Assembly: GCA_015069385.1 (NCBI GenBank)
Contig: SVIS01000007.1
Coordinates: 1 to 62,300, forward strand
Direction of reading: 5' to 3'
Source: Clostridiales bacterium
GTDB taxonomy: Bacteria > Bacillota > Clostridia > Christensenellales > UBA1242
Length of the DNA: 62,300 bases
Shown: in pieces, positions 1-7,752 of the stretch
Position numbering within the stretch: the stretch's first letter is position 1
Layout of the letters: every line of letters starts with the position of its first letter
Notes under the pieces: model-generated
Told to the model about the DNA's origin: nothing
Database searches by the model: none
What the model saw: the letters and a program-made list of their open reading frames with translations, nothing else
Program-made: the position numbers and the translations under genes

Positions 1-1
1 T

Positions 2-643
2 GATAATGAATCAGTAACCGGCAACTATGGTTTTAATATTCAATTGCAAAGCACTGAGCCAGTAGTCGAAGAAGAAGTATTAGATGCTTCTACTTATACC
101 AATCTAACATTCTCGGTTTTAGATGCAAATGCAAAAACATTAAGCGTGGCTGCAAATGGATCGCCAAGTGGTGATTTGGTTATTCCTAATAAAGTTATAT
201 TTAATGACCAACAATATATCATTACATGTATTAAAGACAATGGTTTTTATGATTGTTGGGATATTACTAGCGTATCATTACCAAATAGTTTAACAAGTAT
301 AGGAAATTATGCGTTTGGAAGTTGTATATTTACAAGTATAATTATTCCAAGCAGTGTGGTTAGTATGGGTAACGGTATTTTTGATAATAGTTCACTTAAA
401 ACTTTAATAATATCAAGTGGAGTTACAACTATAGGTGAGAGCGCTTTCTTAAATACTTATAGCCTTACAAGTGTAACAATACATAGTTCAGTAATAAGTA
501 TAGGTTCTGGTGCTTTCGCTAGTTGTAACAAATTATCAACAGTTAACTATACAGGAACAGAAGAACAGTGGGCTTCAATTACAATTGAATCAGGCAATGA
601 TCCTCTTACAAATGCTACTAAAGTATACAACTATCAAGGTTAA
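2..643 (+). CDS. Exported leucine-rich-repeat (BspA-type) protein, 3' part only
   Basis: The reading frame is open from base 2 with no start in the window, so the N-terminus lies upstream; a TTG at 44 has no ribosome binding site and is not believed. From about codon 60 the protein carries LRR_5 (BspA-like) repeats of the form 'LTSIGNYAF' and 'VTTIGESAF', a family usually found in secreted adhesins of gut bacteria. The tail has the 'YTGTEEQWASI' motif that commonly closes such LRR arrays. A short acidic linker (VVEEEV) separates the LRRs from an upstream segment reading 'TGNYGFNIQL', which loosely recalls 'TGTIGFTAH' in the exported protein at 61956. Function as adhesin is inferred from family only. 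Confidence 0.85.
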   Translation, partial: DNESVTGNYGFNIQLQSTEPVVEEEVLDASTYTNLTFSVLDANAKTLSVAANGSPSGDLVIPNKVIFNDQQYIITCIKDNGFYDCWDITSVSLPNSLTSIGNYAFGSCIFTSIIIPSSVVSMGNGIFDNSSLKTLIISSGVTTIGESAFLNTYSLTSVTIHSSVISIGSGAFASCNKLSTVNYTGTEEQWASITIESGNDPLTNATKVYNYQG

Positions 644-655
644 GAAATTTTGATT

Positions 656-688
656 AATGCTTCTTTATTGAAAGAAGCATTTTTATTT
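656..688 (+). terminator. Intrinsic terminator of the LRR gene
   Basis: An 11-bp perfect inverted repeat (656-666 with 671-681, loop ATTG) is followed by a T-rich run, 13 bases after the stop codon. Confidence 0.85.
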
Positions 689-725
689 TGATAGTTGTTT
701 AATCAAGGGTAAAATATCTTTAATA

Positions 726-754
726 TTGACAAAAATTTATTTGTATGTTATGTT
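726..754 (+). promoter_or_regulatory. Promoter of the small gene at 772
   Basis: TTGACA at 726-731 and TATGTT at 749-754 with a 17-bp spacer. The Shine-Dalgarno AGGAG at 761-765 and the ATG at 772 follow directly. Confidence 0.65.
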
Positions 755-771
755 ATGTTTAGGAGATATTT

Positions 772-1185
772 ATGAGAGCATATTTTTATAGAAAAGAGGT
801 TGAGGATTTTATTAAAGGAGATTTTAATTATTTAATAAAATATTTAAATAAAAAAGGTGTCTTAACAGTTGAACAATTATCCAAAAAATATGAACGTTGC
901 AAAAAGGCACATATAAAAGCAGGCATGAATAATAAATTTTTGAATGATAAAATGCGAGCCTTATATGATAGTTTAAATCTTGCATTAGAAATTTGTGAAA
1001 TGCTTAATTTAAAAGATACTTCTACAATTTCTAAAGATATGTTAAATGATAAATTTGTTGATGAAATTATTGAATTTAGAAAAAATTCAGAAATTGCTAG
1101 AAACGAAGCGGTAGAAAAAGCCGGAACAGGTTATAAAAGTTTTTTATATCAGAAACTTGATGAGCCTTATGGTTTAGAAAAATAA
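772..1185 (+). CDS. Hypothetical protein, 137 aa
   Basis: I do not recognise this family. The ATG is 6 bases after an AGGAG ribosome binding site, and a consensus promoter lies just upstream, so expression is likely. The product is soluble, charged (many Lys and Glu) and predicted mostly helical from its composition; it has no signal peptide, membrane segment or obvious catalytic motif. It is monocistronic, bounded by terminators on both sides. Residues 103-125 are very rich in charged and Ala residues and may form a surface helix. No function can be assigned. Confidence 0.75.
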   Translation: MRAYFYRKEVEDFIKGDFNYLIKYLNKKGVLTVEQLSKKYERCKKAHIKAGMNNKFLNDKMRALYDSLNLALEICEMLNLKDTSTISKDMLNDKFVDEIIEFRKNSEIARNEAVEKAGTGYKSFLYQKLDEPYGLEK

Positions 1186-1203
1186 TTAATAATTAATTGC
1201 ATA

Positions 1204-1234
1204 AAATATCGCTCATAAGCGGTATTTTTTGTTA
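1204..1234 (+). terminator. Probable terminator
   Basis: A stem of AATATCGCT with AGCGGTATT (one G-T wobble, loop CATA) is followed by TTTT; it sits just after the stop of the gene ending at 1185. Confidence 0.6.
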
Positions 1235-1289
1235 TTTAGTATTTATTGAATTTTAAATCTATAAAATATTAATTAGTGTTGATAAATTC

Positions 1290-1318
1290 TTGACTATTTA
1301 AAACTATTGTTTTATACT
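1290..1318 (+). promoter_or_regulatory. Promoter of the tyrS leader
   Basis: TTGACT at 1290-1295 and TATACT at 1313-1318, spacer 17 bp. It drives the leader peptide ORF at 1343 and, if the attenuator is passed, tyrS. Confidence 0.75.
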
Positions 1319-1342
1319 AATAAGCGTTAATAGGAAATAATT

Positions 1343-1390
1343 ATGGAAAAATTTTTTAGTTTAAACAATTATTATTACTACTACATTTAG
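1343..1390 (+). CDS. Tyrosine-rich leader peptide of tyrS
   Basis: Short ORF reading MEKFFSLNNYYYYYI with five consecutive Tyr codons (TAT TAT TAC TAC TAC, 1370-1384) placed between a consensus promoter and a terminator in front of tyrosyl-tRNA synthetase. A Shine-Dalgarno-like AGGAAA lies at 1332-1337. The codon run matching the amino acid of the downstream synthetase is the hallmark of ribosome-mediated attenuation (as in trp, his and phe operons of enterobacteria). The peptide itself is probably not functional; translation speed through the Tyr codons would report charged tRNA-Tyr. It is too short to be found by ordinary gene callers. Confidence 0.85.
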   Translation: MEKFFSLNNYYYYYI

Positions 1391-1393
1391 AAT

Positions 1394-1478
1394 CTTTGCT
1401 ATGTGTAGATGTTTTATGTTGTTTAAATTTTCACAAACGTCTGGCATAAGCAAAGTAGCTTAAATGTCAGATTTTTTT
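1394..1478 (+). promoter_or_regulatory. tyrS attenuator: antiterminator and terminator hairpins
   Basis: Two mutually exclusive structures are visible. Terminator: arm 1440-1451 pairs with 1458-1471 (bulge AA, one G-T) and is followed by seven T (1472-1478). Antiterminator: 1394-1400 (CTTTGCT) pairs with 1449-1455 (AGCAAAG) and 1407-1414 (AGATGTTT) with 1435-1442 (AAACGTCT), forming one long stem that uses up the terminator's 5' arm. A third pairing, TTTAAACAA in the leader ORF (1360-1368) with TTGTTTAAA (1419-1427), can disrupt the antiterminator when no ribosome sits on the leader. This is the 1:2, 2:3, 3:4 logic of classical attenuators. Confidence 0.8.
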
Positions 1479-1550
1479 AAATGTTTTTTACTGATATATT
1501 AGGCGAATAAAATAAGAATAACATTAATTTAAATTAAAGAGGTAAAATTT

Positions 1551-2786
1551 ATGGAATTTAGAAACGATGCGTTTGAACAATTAGAAGCAAGAGGTTTTTT
1601 GTTTCAAACAACTCACTTAGAAGAAACTAAAAAAGTTTTAAAAAATGGACCAATCACTTTTTACATGGGTATTGACCCAACAGCAGATAATTTGCACATT
1701 GGTCACTTTTTTGGTTTGCAAATGGCAAGAATTTTGCAAGACTGTGGACACAAATGTATTATTTTAGTTGGTGGTGCAACTGCACTTATTGGTGACCCTA
1801 GTGGTAAAAAAGATATGCGTAAAATGATGAGCAAAGAAGAAGTTGCTCATAATGCAGAAGAAATTAAAAATTTATTAAAGAAATTTATTAAATTTGATGG
1901 TGATAATCCTGCAATTTTAGTAGACAATGCCGATTGGTTAAAACCAGCAACATACATTGATTTCTTGCGAGATGTTGGTGTACATTTTAATGTTAATGAA
2001 ATGCTTAGAAATGACTTATACAAAAATCGTTTGCAACAAGGTGGCTTAACCTTTATGGAAATGGGTTACATGCTAATGCAAGGCTACGATTTTGTATACT
2101 TAAATGACAAATTTAATTGTATTTTAGAAATTGGTGGCTCTGACCAATGGGGTAACATTTTAGCCGGAGTTGATTTATCTAGAAAAATGAATTACCTAGA
2201 TGGCAATCCAAGACCTGTTATGATGGGTTTAACTTGTCCACTTTTAACCAATGCAAATGGTGTTAAAATGGGTAAAACAGAAAAAGGCACTCTTTGGGTT
2301 TCAAGAGATAAAACATCTTCGTTTGATTTCTTCCAACATTTTGTAAATTGTTTAGATGCCGATGTTGAAAGGCTTTTACGCTTCTTTACAAAAATTGATG
2401 TTCAAGAGATTAAAAAAATGTGTGCAGAAGATATTGTAAAAGCTAAAAAACTCATGGCATTTGAAGTAACAAAACTTGTACATGGTGAAGAGGAGGCTAT
2501 AAGGGCTCAAGAAACTGCTAAAAAATTATTTGAAAGTGGAAATATTAACGCAGAAAATATGCCAACACAAGAAGTTGAATTAAAAGGCGAGGTTAATATT
2601 TTAGACTTCTTGGCAAGCCTTGAAATAATATCTTCTAAATCGGAAGCAAGAAGGTTACTTGAGCAAAATGGAATAATGATTAACAATGAAAAGAAATCTG
2701 ATATGAAAGAAATGTTAGATATGTCTAAAGGTGAATTTGTTGTTAAAAAAGGTAAAAAAACTTTCTTAAAGGTAATTGTTAAATAA
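1551..2786 (+). CDS. tyrS: Tyrosyl-tRNA synthetase
   Basis: Charges tRNA-Tyr with tyrosine in the cytosol. The 411-residue product has the usual length for bacterial TyrRS. Visible marks are the class I HIGH motif (residues 49-52), the KMSKS-equivalent KMGKT (239-243), the Tyr-binding segment 'LEIGGSDQWGN' near 192-202 and a C-terminal S4 RNA-binding domain (about 345-405). The ATG follows GAGGT at a good distance. It is the only structural gene behind the Tyr-codon leader, so it appears to be controlled by attenuation; no T-box elements (specifier loop, AGGGTGG-type box) are seen. No clear terminator follows it before the next promoter. Confidence 0.97.
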   Translation: MEFRNDAFEQLEARGFLFQTTHLEETKKVLKNGPITFYMGIDPTADNLHIGHFFGLQMARILQDCGHKCIILVGGATALIGDPSGKKDMRKMMSKEEVAHNAEEIKNLLKKFIKFDGDNPAILVDNADWLKPATYIDFLRDVGVHFNVNEMLRNDLYKNRLQQGGLTFMEMGYMLMQGYDFVYLNDKFNCILEIGGSDQWGNILAGVDLSRKMNYLDGNPRPVMMGLTCPLLTNANGVKMGKTEKGTLWVSRDKTSSFDFFQHFVNCLDADVERLLRFFTKIDVQEIKKMCAEDIVKAKKLMAFEVTKLVHGEEEAIRAQETAKKLFESGNINAENMPTQEVELKGEVNILDFLASLEIISSKSEARRLLEQNGIMINNEKKSDMKEMLDMSKGEFVVKKGKKTFLKVIVK

Positions 2787-2805
2787 TTTTTTTAAAAAAA
2801 TAATA

Positions 2806-2834
2806 TTGACAAATTTACATTTGTATATTAATAT
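2806..2834 (+). promoter_or_regulatory. Promoter of the aspS-gatCAB operon leader
   Basis: Consensus TTGACA (2806-2811) and TAATAT (2829-2834) with a 17-bp spacer, 70 bases before the Asn leader ORF. Confidence 0.8.
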
Positions 2835-2903
2835 ATGAGTAATTTAGATAAGGTTTTGTATACAATGCCTTTGATAAAAAAATAATTAAAAGGAACATTT
2901 ATT

Positions 2904-2987
2904 ATGTTTAAATTAACAGTTTTAGTAGTTAATAATAACAATAATAACGCATTAAATTTAATGGGTTCCTTTTATTGTGTTGATTAA
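2904..2987 (+). CDS. Asparagine-rich leader peptide of aspS-gatCAB
   Basis: A 27-codon ORF beginning MFKLTVLVV followed by six consecutive Asn codons (AAT AAT AAC AAT AAT AAC, 2931-2948) and one more Asn at 2955. AAAGGA at 2889-2894 can serve as Shine-Dalgarno. It lies between a consensus promoter and a strong terminator in front of AspRS and GatCAB. Asn rather than Asp codons are used, which fits because the four downstream genes together make Asn-tRNA(Asn). Its role is inferred to be sensing of Asn-tRNA(Asn) supply by ribosome stalling. Confidence 0.85.
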   Translation: MFKLTVLVVNNNNNNALNLMGSFYCVD

Positions 2988-3048
2988 CTATTAGAAAAAT
3001 TTTATAAGTTAACAATGGAGTATGGGAAACCTGCTCCATTGTTTTTTA
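2980..3048 (+). promoter_or_regulatory. Asn attenuator: terminator with overlapping antiterminator
   Basis: Terminator: perfect 10-bp stem AACAATGGAG (3011-3020) with CTCCATTGTT (3034-3043), then a T run. Alternative stem: 2980-2989 pairs with 3007-3015 with one bulged A at 2983, which would remove half of the terminator's 5' arm. The 5' antiterminator arm overlaps the leader stop codon (2985-2987), so a ribosome that finishes the leader masks it and allows termination, while one stalled at the Asn codons (2931-2948) leaves it free. Confidence 0.75.
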
Positions 3049-3187
3049 TAAATTTAAGAATAACACGAACAGTGAGTATTAAAATATTAATTAAACAAAA
3101 TATTGATACTTTAAAAATATTAATTATTTATTTTAAATAAACAAAGATAAATGGTAATTAAAAATAATTTAAAATTGAGGTAAAATT

Positions 3188-3238
3188 ATGAAAATATTAA
3201 AAATTATTAATGCCGTAGCGGGCGAAATTAGCAGATAA
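3188..3238 (+). CDS. Second small ORF upstream of aspS (16 codons)
   Basis: ATG at 3188 with a good ribosome binding site (GAGGT at 3177-3181) encodes MKILKIINAVAGEISR and stops at TAA. It lies after the Asn terminator and before aspS, followed by an inverted repeat TAGTGGT(3238-) with GCCACTA (about 3257-3263) that lacks a T run, and an A/T-only palindrome around 3268-3292. The codons GCC GTA GCG GGC GAA are unusually G+C-rich for this DNA, which suggests that the peptide sequence matters. It has no run of a single amino acid. Role unknown: second regulatory leader or tiny translated peptide. Confidence 0.45.
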   Translation: MKILKIINAVAGEISR

Positions 3239-3333
3239 TTAGTGGTTTTTAAATAAAGCCACTAAAAATAATTAAATAAATTATTTAATTATTAAAAAAC
3301 AGGAAGAACTAAAATTTAAAAGGAAATATAAAT

Positions 3334-4629
3334 ATGGAAAGAAAATATATAAAAGATGTTCAGCCTGATGAAGAAATAATAATTAGTGGCTGGATAGAAA
3401 AAATTAGAGAACAAAAAACAATAATATTTATTGTTTTAAAAGATAGCACTGGTTGTATTCAAGTTGCTATTGAAAAAGAAAAAATGCCCGATATGGCAAA
3501 GGCAATGAGCGCACTTTCTAGGCAAAGTGTTGTAAGATTTTATGGCAGTGCTGTAAAAGCCGAAAAGGTAACTTTAAAAGGACTAGAATTTGTACCAACA
3601 AGTTTTGAAATTGAAAGTGTGGCACAAGAAATTCCAATTAGTGAAACAACAAGCCAAGAATTAAAAATGGACTTTAGGTGGCTTGAATTGCGTGCAGATA
3701 AAGAACGTTTAAAATTTGAAATACGTACTTTTGTGGAGGCTAAAATAAGAGAGTTCTTTTTAAAAAAAGAATATATCGAAATTCATACACCAAAAATAAC
3801 TTCTCAATGTAGTGAGGGCGGTGCCGAAGTGTTTGAACTTGATTATTACGGACAAAAAGCATATCTTACACAAAGCCCACAATTTTACAAACAAATGGCA
3901 ATGGCAAGTGGTTTTGATAAAGTATTTGAAATTGGTTCATATTATAGGGCAGAGAAATCATTTACATCTAGGCATACAGCAGAGGCATTTTGTTTAGATT
4001 TTGAAGTTGCACATTTAAAATCACACGAAGAGTTGATGGATTTAGAAGAAGATTTAATTAAATTTGTTTTACGCCAAACAAAAGAAAGGTTTGGAGATGA
4101 AATTTTAAGAGTTTTTGACACAGAAATTAAAGTGCCAATAAAAATACCAAGAATAAAACTTGCAGATTGTTTTAGTATATTTAAAAAGTATTATGGAGTA
4201 GAAGTTAAAGAAAGTAAAAGACTAGACTTAGACCCAGATGGCGAAAAATTAATTTGTGATTACTCAAAGGAATATTTAGATAGCGAACTTGTTTTTATAA
4301 CAGATTTTCCGGCAGAGGCTAGAGCATTTTATACTAAAAAAATTGATGGCTCATTTGACTGCATGGGGTTTGATATGTTATACCGAGGTTGGGAAGTAAG
4401 CAGTGGTGCTGTGCGTGAGCATAGATATGATATTTTAAAAGAACAAATAGAAGAACATGGTGTGGATTCGGCAAAAATGAAAGACTATTTAGAATTTTTT
4501 AAGTATGGTTGTCCTCCACATGGTGGTGTTGGACTAGGTATAGATAGACTTATTGCTAAACTATTAGATTTAGTTTCTATTAAAGAAAGCATTTTTGTAT
4601 TCCGAGGCCCAAGTAGGCTAAAACCATAA
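3334..4629 (+). CDS. aspS: Aspartyl-tRNA synthetase, archaeal-type (probably non-discriminating)
   Basis: Attaches Asp to tRNA-Asp and, if non-discriminating as inferred, also to tRNA-Asn for later amidation by GatCAB. At 431 residues it lacks the GAD insertion of the ~590-residue bacterial AspRS and resembles the archaeal/eukaryotic type. Seen: N-terminal OB-fold (1-105), class II motif 2 region YYRAEKS (203-209) and motif 3 GVGLGIDRL (398-406). 'LTQSPQFYKQ' (178-187) is an AspRS signature; AsnRS has SGQ here. The C-terminal end reads VFRGPSRLKP instead of the usual FPRD..RL.P, a small divergence. First gene of a tight operon with gatC, gatA, gatB behind an Asn-codon attenuator. Confidence 0.93.
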   Translation: MERKYIKDVQPDEEIIISGWIEKIREQKTIIFIVLKDSTGCIQVAIEKEKMPDMAKAMSALSRQSVVRFYGSAVKAEKVTLKGLEFVPTSFEIESVAQEIPISETTSQELKMDFRWLELRADKERLKFEIRTFVEAKIREFFLKKEYIEIHTPKITSQCSEGGAEVFELDYYGQKAYLTQSPQFYKQMAMASGFDKVFEIGSYYRAEKSFTSRHTAEAFCLDFEVAHLKSHEELMDLEEDLIKFVLRQTKERFGDEILRVFDTEIKVPIKIPRIKLADCFSIFKKYYGVEVKESKRLDLDPDGEKLICDYSKEYLDSELVFITDFPAEARAFYTKKIDGSFDCMGFDMLYRGWEVSSGAVREHRYDILKEQIEEHGVDSAKMKDYLEFFKYGCPPHGGVGLGIDRLIAKLLDLVSIKESIFVFRGPSRLKP

Positions 4630-4639
4630 GAGGTGAAAT

Positions 4640-4906
4640 ATGATTGATTTAAAACATTTAGAATATTTAAGTAAACTTAAAATAAATGAAAAAGAAAAAC
4701 AAAGATTTGAGCAAGACTTTGAAAAGATATTACAATTTGTTGATGAAATAACTCTTTTAGAATTACCAGAGGAAGAAAAGTCGGTTGGCGTTACATTAGA
4801 TGATTTACGCCAAGATGAAATTATAGAAAAAGAAAAATGTGATACACTTGCAAACGCTCCTGAAAAACAAGATGAGTGCTTTGTTGTGCCACTGGTGGTG
4901 GAATAA
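4640..4906 (+). CDS. gatC: Asp/Glu-tRNA amidotransferase subunit C
   Basis: Small stabilising subunit of the GatCAB amidotransferase that converts Asp-tRNA(Asn) and/or Glu-tRNA(Gln) to the amide form. The 88-residue protein begins 'MIDLKHLEYLSKLKI', the usual GatC start, and ends with the conserved 'FVVPLVVE' strand. It begins 10 bases after aspS, with GAGG just upstream, and its stop overlaps the gatA start (TAATG), indicating translational coupling. Confidence 0.92.
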   Translation: MIDLKHLEYLSKLKINEKEKQRFEQDFEKILQFVDEITLLELPEEEKSVGVTLDDLRQDEIIEKEKCDTLANAPEKQDECFVVPLVVE

Positions 4907-6330
4907 TGGAATTTAAAGATTTAAAATTAAAAGACCTTGTTCAAGGTATAAAAGAAAAACAATTTACAAGTGAAAGCCTTGTTAAATATTGTATAGAACA
5001 AGCTGAAAAGTATGAGCACTTAAATGCTATAATAGAAATTTTTGATGATGTTTTATTAAAAGCAAAAGAAATTGATAAAAAGGTTGAACGTGGCGAAAAA
5101 TTAGGAAAACTGGCGGGCATTCCTGTTGCAATTAAAGACAACATTTTATACAAAGGAAAAAGGGCTGGTTGTGCAAGCAAGTTTATGCAAGATTTTGTTT
5201 CTCCATATAATGCAACTTTGGTGAAAAAACTATTAGATGAAGATGCAATCATTTTTGCTAGAACAAACATGGATGAATTTGCTATGGGTGGTAGTTGCGA
5301 AAACTCTTGTTACGGAGTTTGTAAAAACGCAATAGACAGCGATTGTGTTGCTGGTGGTTCTAGTGGTGGAAGTGCTGTTTGTGTTAGTGCGGGAATATGC
5401 CCTGTTGCTATTGGGACAGATACAGGTGGGTCTATAAGGCAACCTAGTTCATTTAACGGAGTTGTTGGAATCAAACCAACCTATGGCACGGTATCTCGCT
5501 ATGGAATTGTTGCATTTGCAAGTTCAACTGACCAAGCATCTCCTATTACTAAAACGGTTGAAGATAATAAATATATGCTTGAAATAATTGCAGGAAAAGA
5601 TAGTTTAGATGCAACAAGTATTGAAAGTGATTTTGGTGCAAGCAAAATTAAAGATAAATATGTTATAGGCATTTGCAAACAGTTAAAAGAGGGCATAGAA
5701 AAATTAGAACAATATTCAAAGTTTAAAGAGGCTATAGATATATTAGAAAAAGCAGGGCATAAAATTGTAGAAGTTGATATTGAACATATTAAAAACTCAC
5801 TCGCTTGCTATTATATAATTTCACCTGCAGAGGCAACCTCAAACCTTGCAAGATTCGATGGTGTTAAATATACAACAAGAAGCAAAGATGCAAAAACTTT
5901 AGAAGAATTGTATATAAAAAGCCGTAGCGAGGGCTTTGGTAAAGAAGTTCAAAGGCGTATAATACTTGGCAACTATGTTTTGTCTAGTGGCTATTTTGAT
6001 GCTTATTACAAAAAAGCGAAAAGAGTACAAGAACTTCTTAAAAAAGAATTTGAGCGTGCTTTTGAAAAGTGTGATGTTATTATCACTCCAACAACTGCTG
6101 GTGAAGCATTTGAAATTGGAGGCAAAATATCAGATCCTGTTTCTATGTATTTAGAAGATTTATTTACCGTGCCAGCAAGCCTTGCAGGTATTCCAGCAAT
6201 TTCTGTGCCATATTCTTTAGGTAAAAAAGATTTGCCACTTGGCTTACAATTTATGTCTGCAGAAAAAACAGAAGCTGTTCTTTATGATTTGGCAGATAAA
6301 TTTTTAAAATTAACAAAAGGAGGAAAGTAA
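4906..6330 (+). CDS. gatA: Asp/Glu-tRNA amidotransferase subunit A
   Basis: Amidase subunit that releases ammonia from glutamine for tRNA-dependent amidation. The amidase-signature Ser-cisSer-Lys triad is visible: Lys in 'AIKDNILYKG', cis-Ser in 'GGSSGGSAV' and the nucleophile Ser in 'GTDTGGSIRQP'. Length 474 residues, typical. I place the start at the ATG overlapping the gatC stop (TAATG, 4904-4908), giving MEFKDLKLK, rather than a TTG further upstream at 4876 that would lie inside gatC. No strong ribosome binding site precedes it, which fits coupling to gatC translation. Confidence 0.95.
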   Translation: MEFKDLKLKDLVQGIKEKQFTSESLVKYCIEQAEKYEHLNAIIEIFDDVLLKAKEIDKKVERGEKLGKLAGIPVAIKDNILYKGKRAGCASKFMQDFVSPYNATLVKKLLDEDAIIFARTNMDEFAMGGSCENSCYGVCKNAIDSDCVAGGSSGGSAVCVSAGICPVAIGTDTGGSIRQPSSFNGVVGIKPTYGTVSRYGIVAFASSTDQASPITKTVEDNKYMLEIIAGKDSLDATSIESDFGASKIKDKYVIGICKQLKEGIEKLEQYSKFKEAIDILEKAGHKIVEVDIEHIKNSLACYYIISPAEATSNLARFDGVKYTTRSKDAKTLEELYIKSRSEGFGKEVQRRIILGNYVLSSGYFDAYYKKAKRVQELLKKEFERAFEKCDVIITPTTAGEAFEIGGKISDPVSMYLEDLFTVPASLAGIPAISVPYSLGKKDLPLGLQFMSAEKTEAVLYDLADKFLKLTKGGK

Positions 6331-6332
6331 AT

Positions 6333-7748
6333 ATGCAATATGATGTTGTAATAGGACTTGAAATTCATGCAGAACTTGCAACTAAAACAAAAGTATTTTG
6401 TTCTTGCAAAAACGAGTTTGGTGCACAACCAAATGCTAACACTTGTCCCGTTTGCACAGGTATGCCGGGCGCATTGCCAGTTATAAACAAACGTGCAGTT
6501 GAGTTATGTATTAAAGCAGGCCTTTGTTTTGATTGTAAAATTTCTTCATATGCGGTTATGGAGCGAAAAAACTACTTTTATCCTGATTTATCTAAAGCAT
6601 ATCAAATTAGTCAAATGGTTCATCCTCTTTGTGTTGGTGGAAAAATTGAACTTTCTTCTGGTAAAACAATTAGATTAAACAGAATACATTTAGAAGAAGA
6701 TGCTGGAAAACTTACACATATTAGCAAAAGTGTAGGCTCACTTGTAGACTACAACAGAGGGGGAACTCCATTAATTGAAATTGTTACTGAGCCTGATTTT
6801 TGTTCAAGTGAAGAAGTAGATGAGTTTTTAAAAAGAGTAAGAGAGGCTTTAGTATTTGCCGGTATTGCCGAATGTAAAATGCAAGAAGGAGGAATGAGAT
6901 GTGATGTAAACCTTTCATTAAAACCAAAAGGAAGTAAAACTTTTGGCACAAGAACAGAAATGAAAAACTTAAACTCCTTTAAAAGTGTTTCAAGGGCTAT
7001 AGAATATGAAATTAAAAGACAAACAGCAGTTTTAAATGACGGAGATAAAGTAATTCAAGAAACCCGCAAATGGGACGATGCAAAAGGCAAAAACCTTAGT
7101 ATGCGTACAAAAGAAGAAGCGCAAGATTATAGATATTTTCCTGACCCAGATATTTTACCTATAACTATTAGAGAGGAAGATATTGTAAGAATAAAGCAAG
7201 AAATGCCAATGCTTCCTAAAGAAAGGCGAAAACTATATGAAGAACAATATTTGCTATCTGCACAAGATAGTAAACAATTAACAACAAACAAATATATTTC
7301 TGATTATTTTGAAACTTGTGTAAAATTATATAATGTGCCTAAAAAAATAAGCAACTGGATTTTAACTGATTTACTTCGTTTAGTAAAAGACCAAGAAGAA
7401 TATGTTTTCCCAATTTCGGAAGAATCTTTGGTTGAAATTATAAAAATAGTTGAAGATAAAAAAATAACGAAAGTAATAGGTCTTGAACTTTTAGATAAAG
7501 TTATAACTTGCAAACAAAGTCCATTAAAACTCGCTAAAGAATTAAACCTTTTAACAATAATTACTGATGAGCAAATTGAACAAATATTGCTACAGTTTAA
7601 AGAAGAAAATCCAAAAGCAGTAGAACAAGTTAAAACTGACCCTAAAGTTATAAGTTTTATTATAGGTTATGTTATGAAACATACTCAAGGCAAAGCAAAT
7701 GGTGCTGTTGTAAAAGAGTTAGTAGGTAAAATGTTTGTTAATAAATAA
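6333..7748 (+). CDS. gatB: Asp/Glu-tRNA amidotransferase subunit B
   Basis: tRNA-binding kinase subunit of GatCAB; it phosphorylates the misacylated Asp/Glu-tRNA and receives ammonia from GatA. Conserved start 'YDVVIGLEIHAEL', zinc-site cysteines in 'VFCSC' and 'CPVCTGMPG', 'VMERKNYFYPDLSKAYQISQ' and a C-terminal helical/YqeY domain (about 320-471). 471 residues, normal length. It starts 3 bases after gatA with AGGAGG upstream and closes the operon at a strong terminator. A GatCAB next to an archaeal-type AspRS suggests that this organism makes Asn-tRNA by transamidation; whether an AsnRS exists elsewhere cannot be seen here. Confidence 0.95.
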   Translation: MQYDVVIGLEIHAELATKTKVFCSCKNEFGAQPNANTCPVCTGMPGALPVINKRAVELCIKAGLCFDCKISSYAVMERKNYFYPDLSKAYQISQMVHPLCVGGKIELSSGKTIRLNRIHLEEDAGKLTHISKSVGSLVDYNRGGTPLIEIVTEPDFCSSEEVDEFLKRVREALVFAGIAECKMQEGGMRCDVNLSLKPKGSKTFGTRTEMKNLNSFKSVSRAIEYEIKRQTAVLNDGDKVIQETRKWDDAKGKNLSMRTKEEAQDYRYFPDPDILPITIREEDIVRIKQEMPMLPKERRKLYEEQYLLSAQDSKQLTTNKYISDYFETCVKLYNVPKKISNWILTDLLRLVKDQEEYVFPISEESLVEIIKIVEDKKITKVIGLELLDKVITCKQSPLKLAKELNLLTIITDEQIEQILLQFKEENPKAVEQVKTDPKVISFIIGYVMKHTQGKANGAVVKELVGKMFVNK

Positions 7749-7752
7749 ATTA

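Noticed and set aside
1290..1550. T-box riboswitch upstream of tyrS
   Set aside because: No specifier-loop stem, no AGGGTGGNACCGCG-like T-box sequence; the Tyr leader and hairpins explain the region better.
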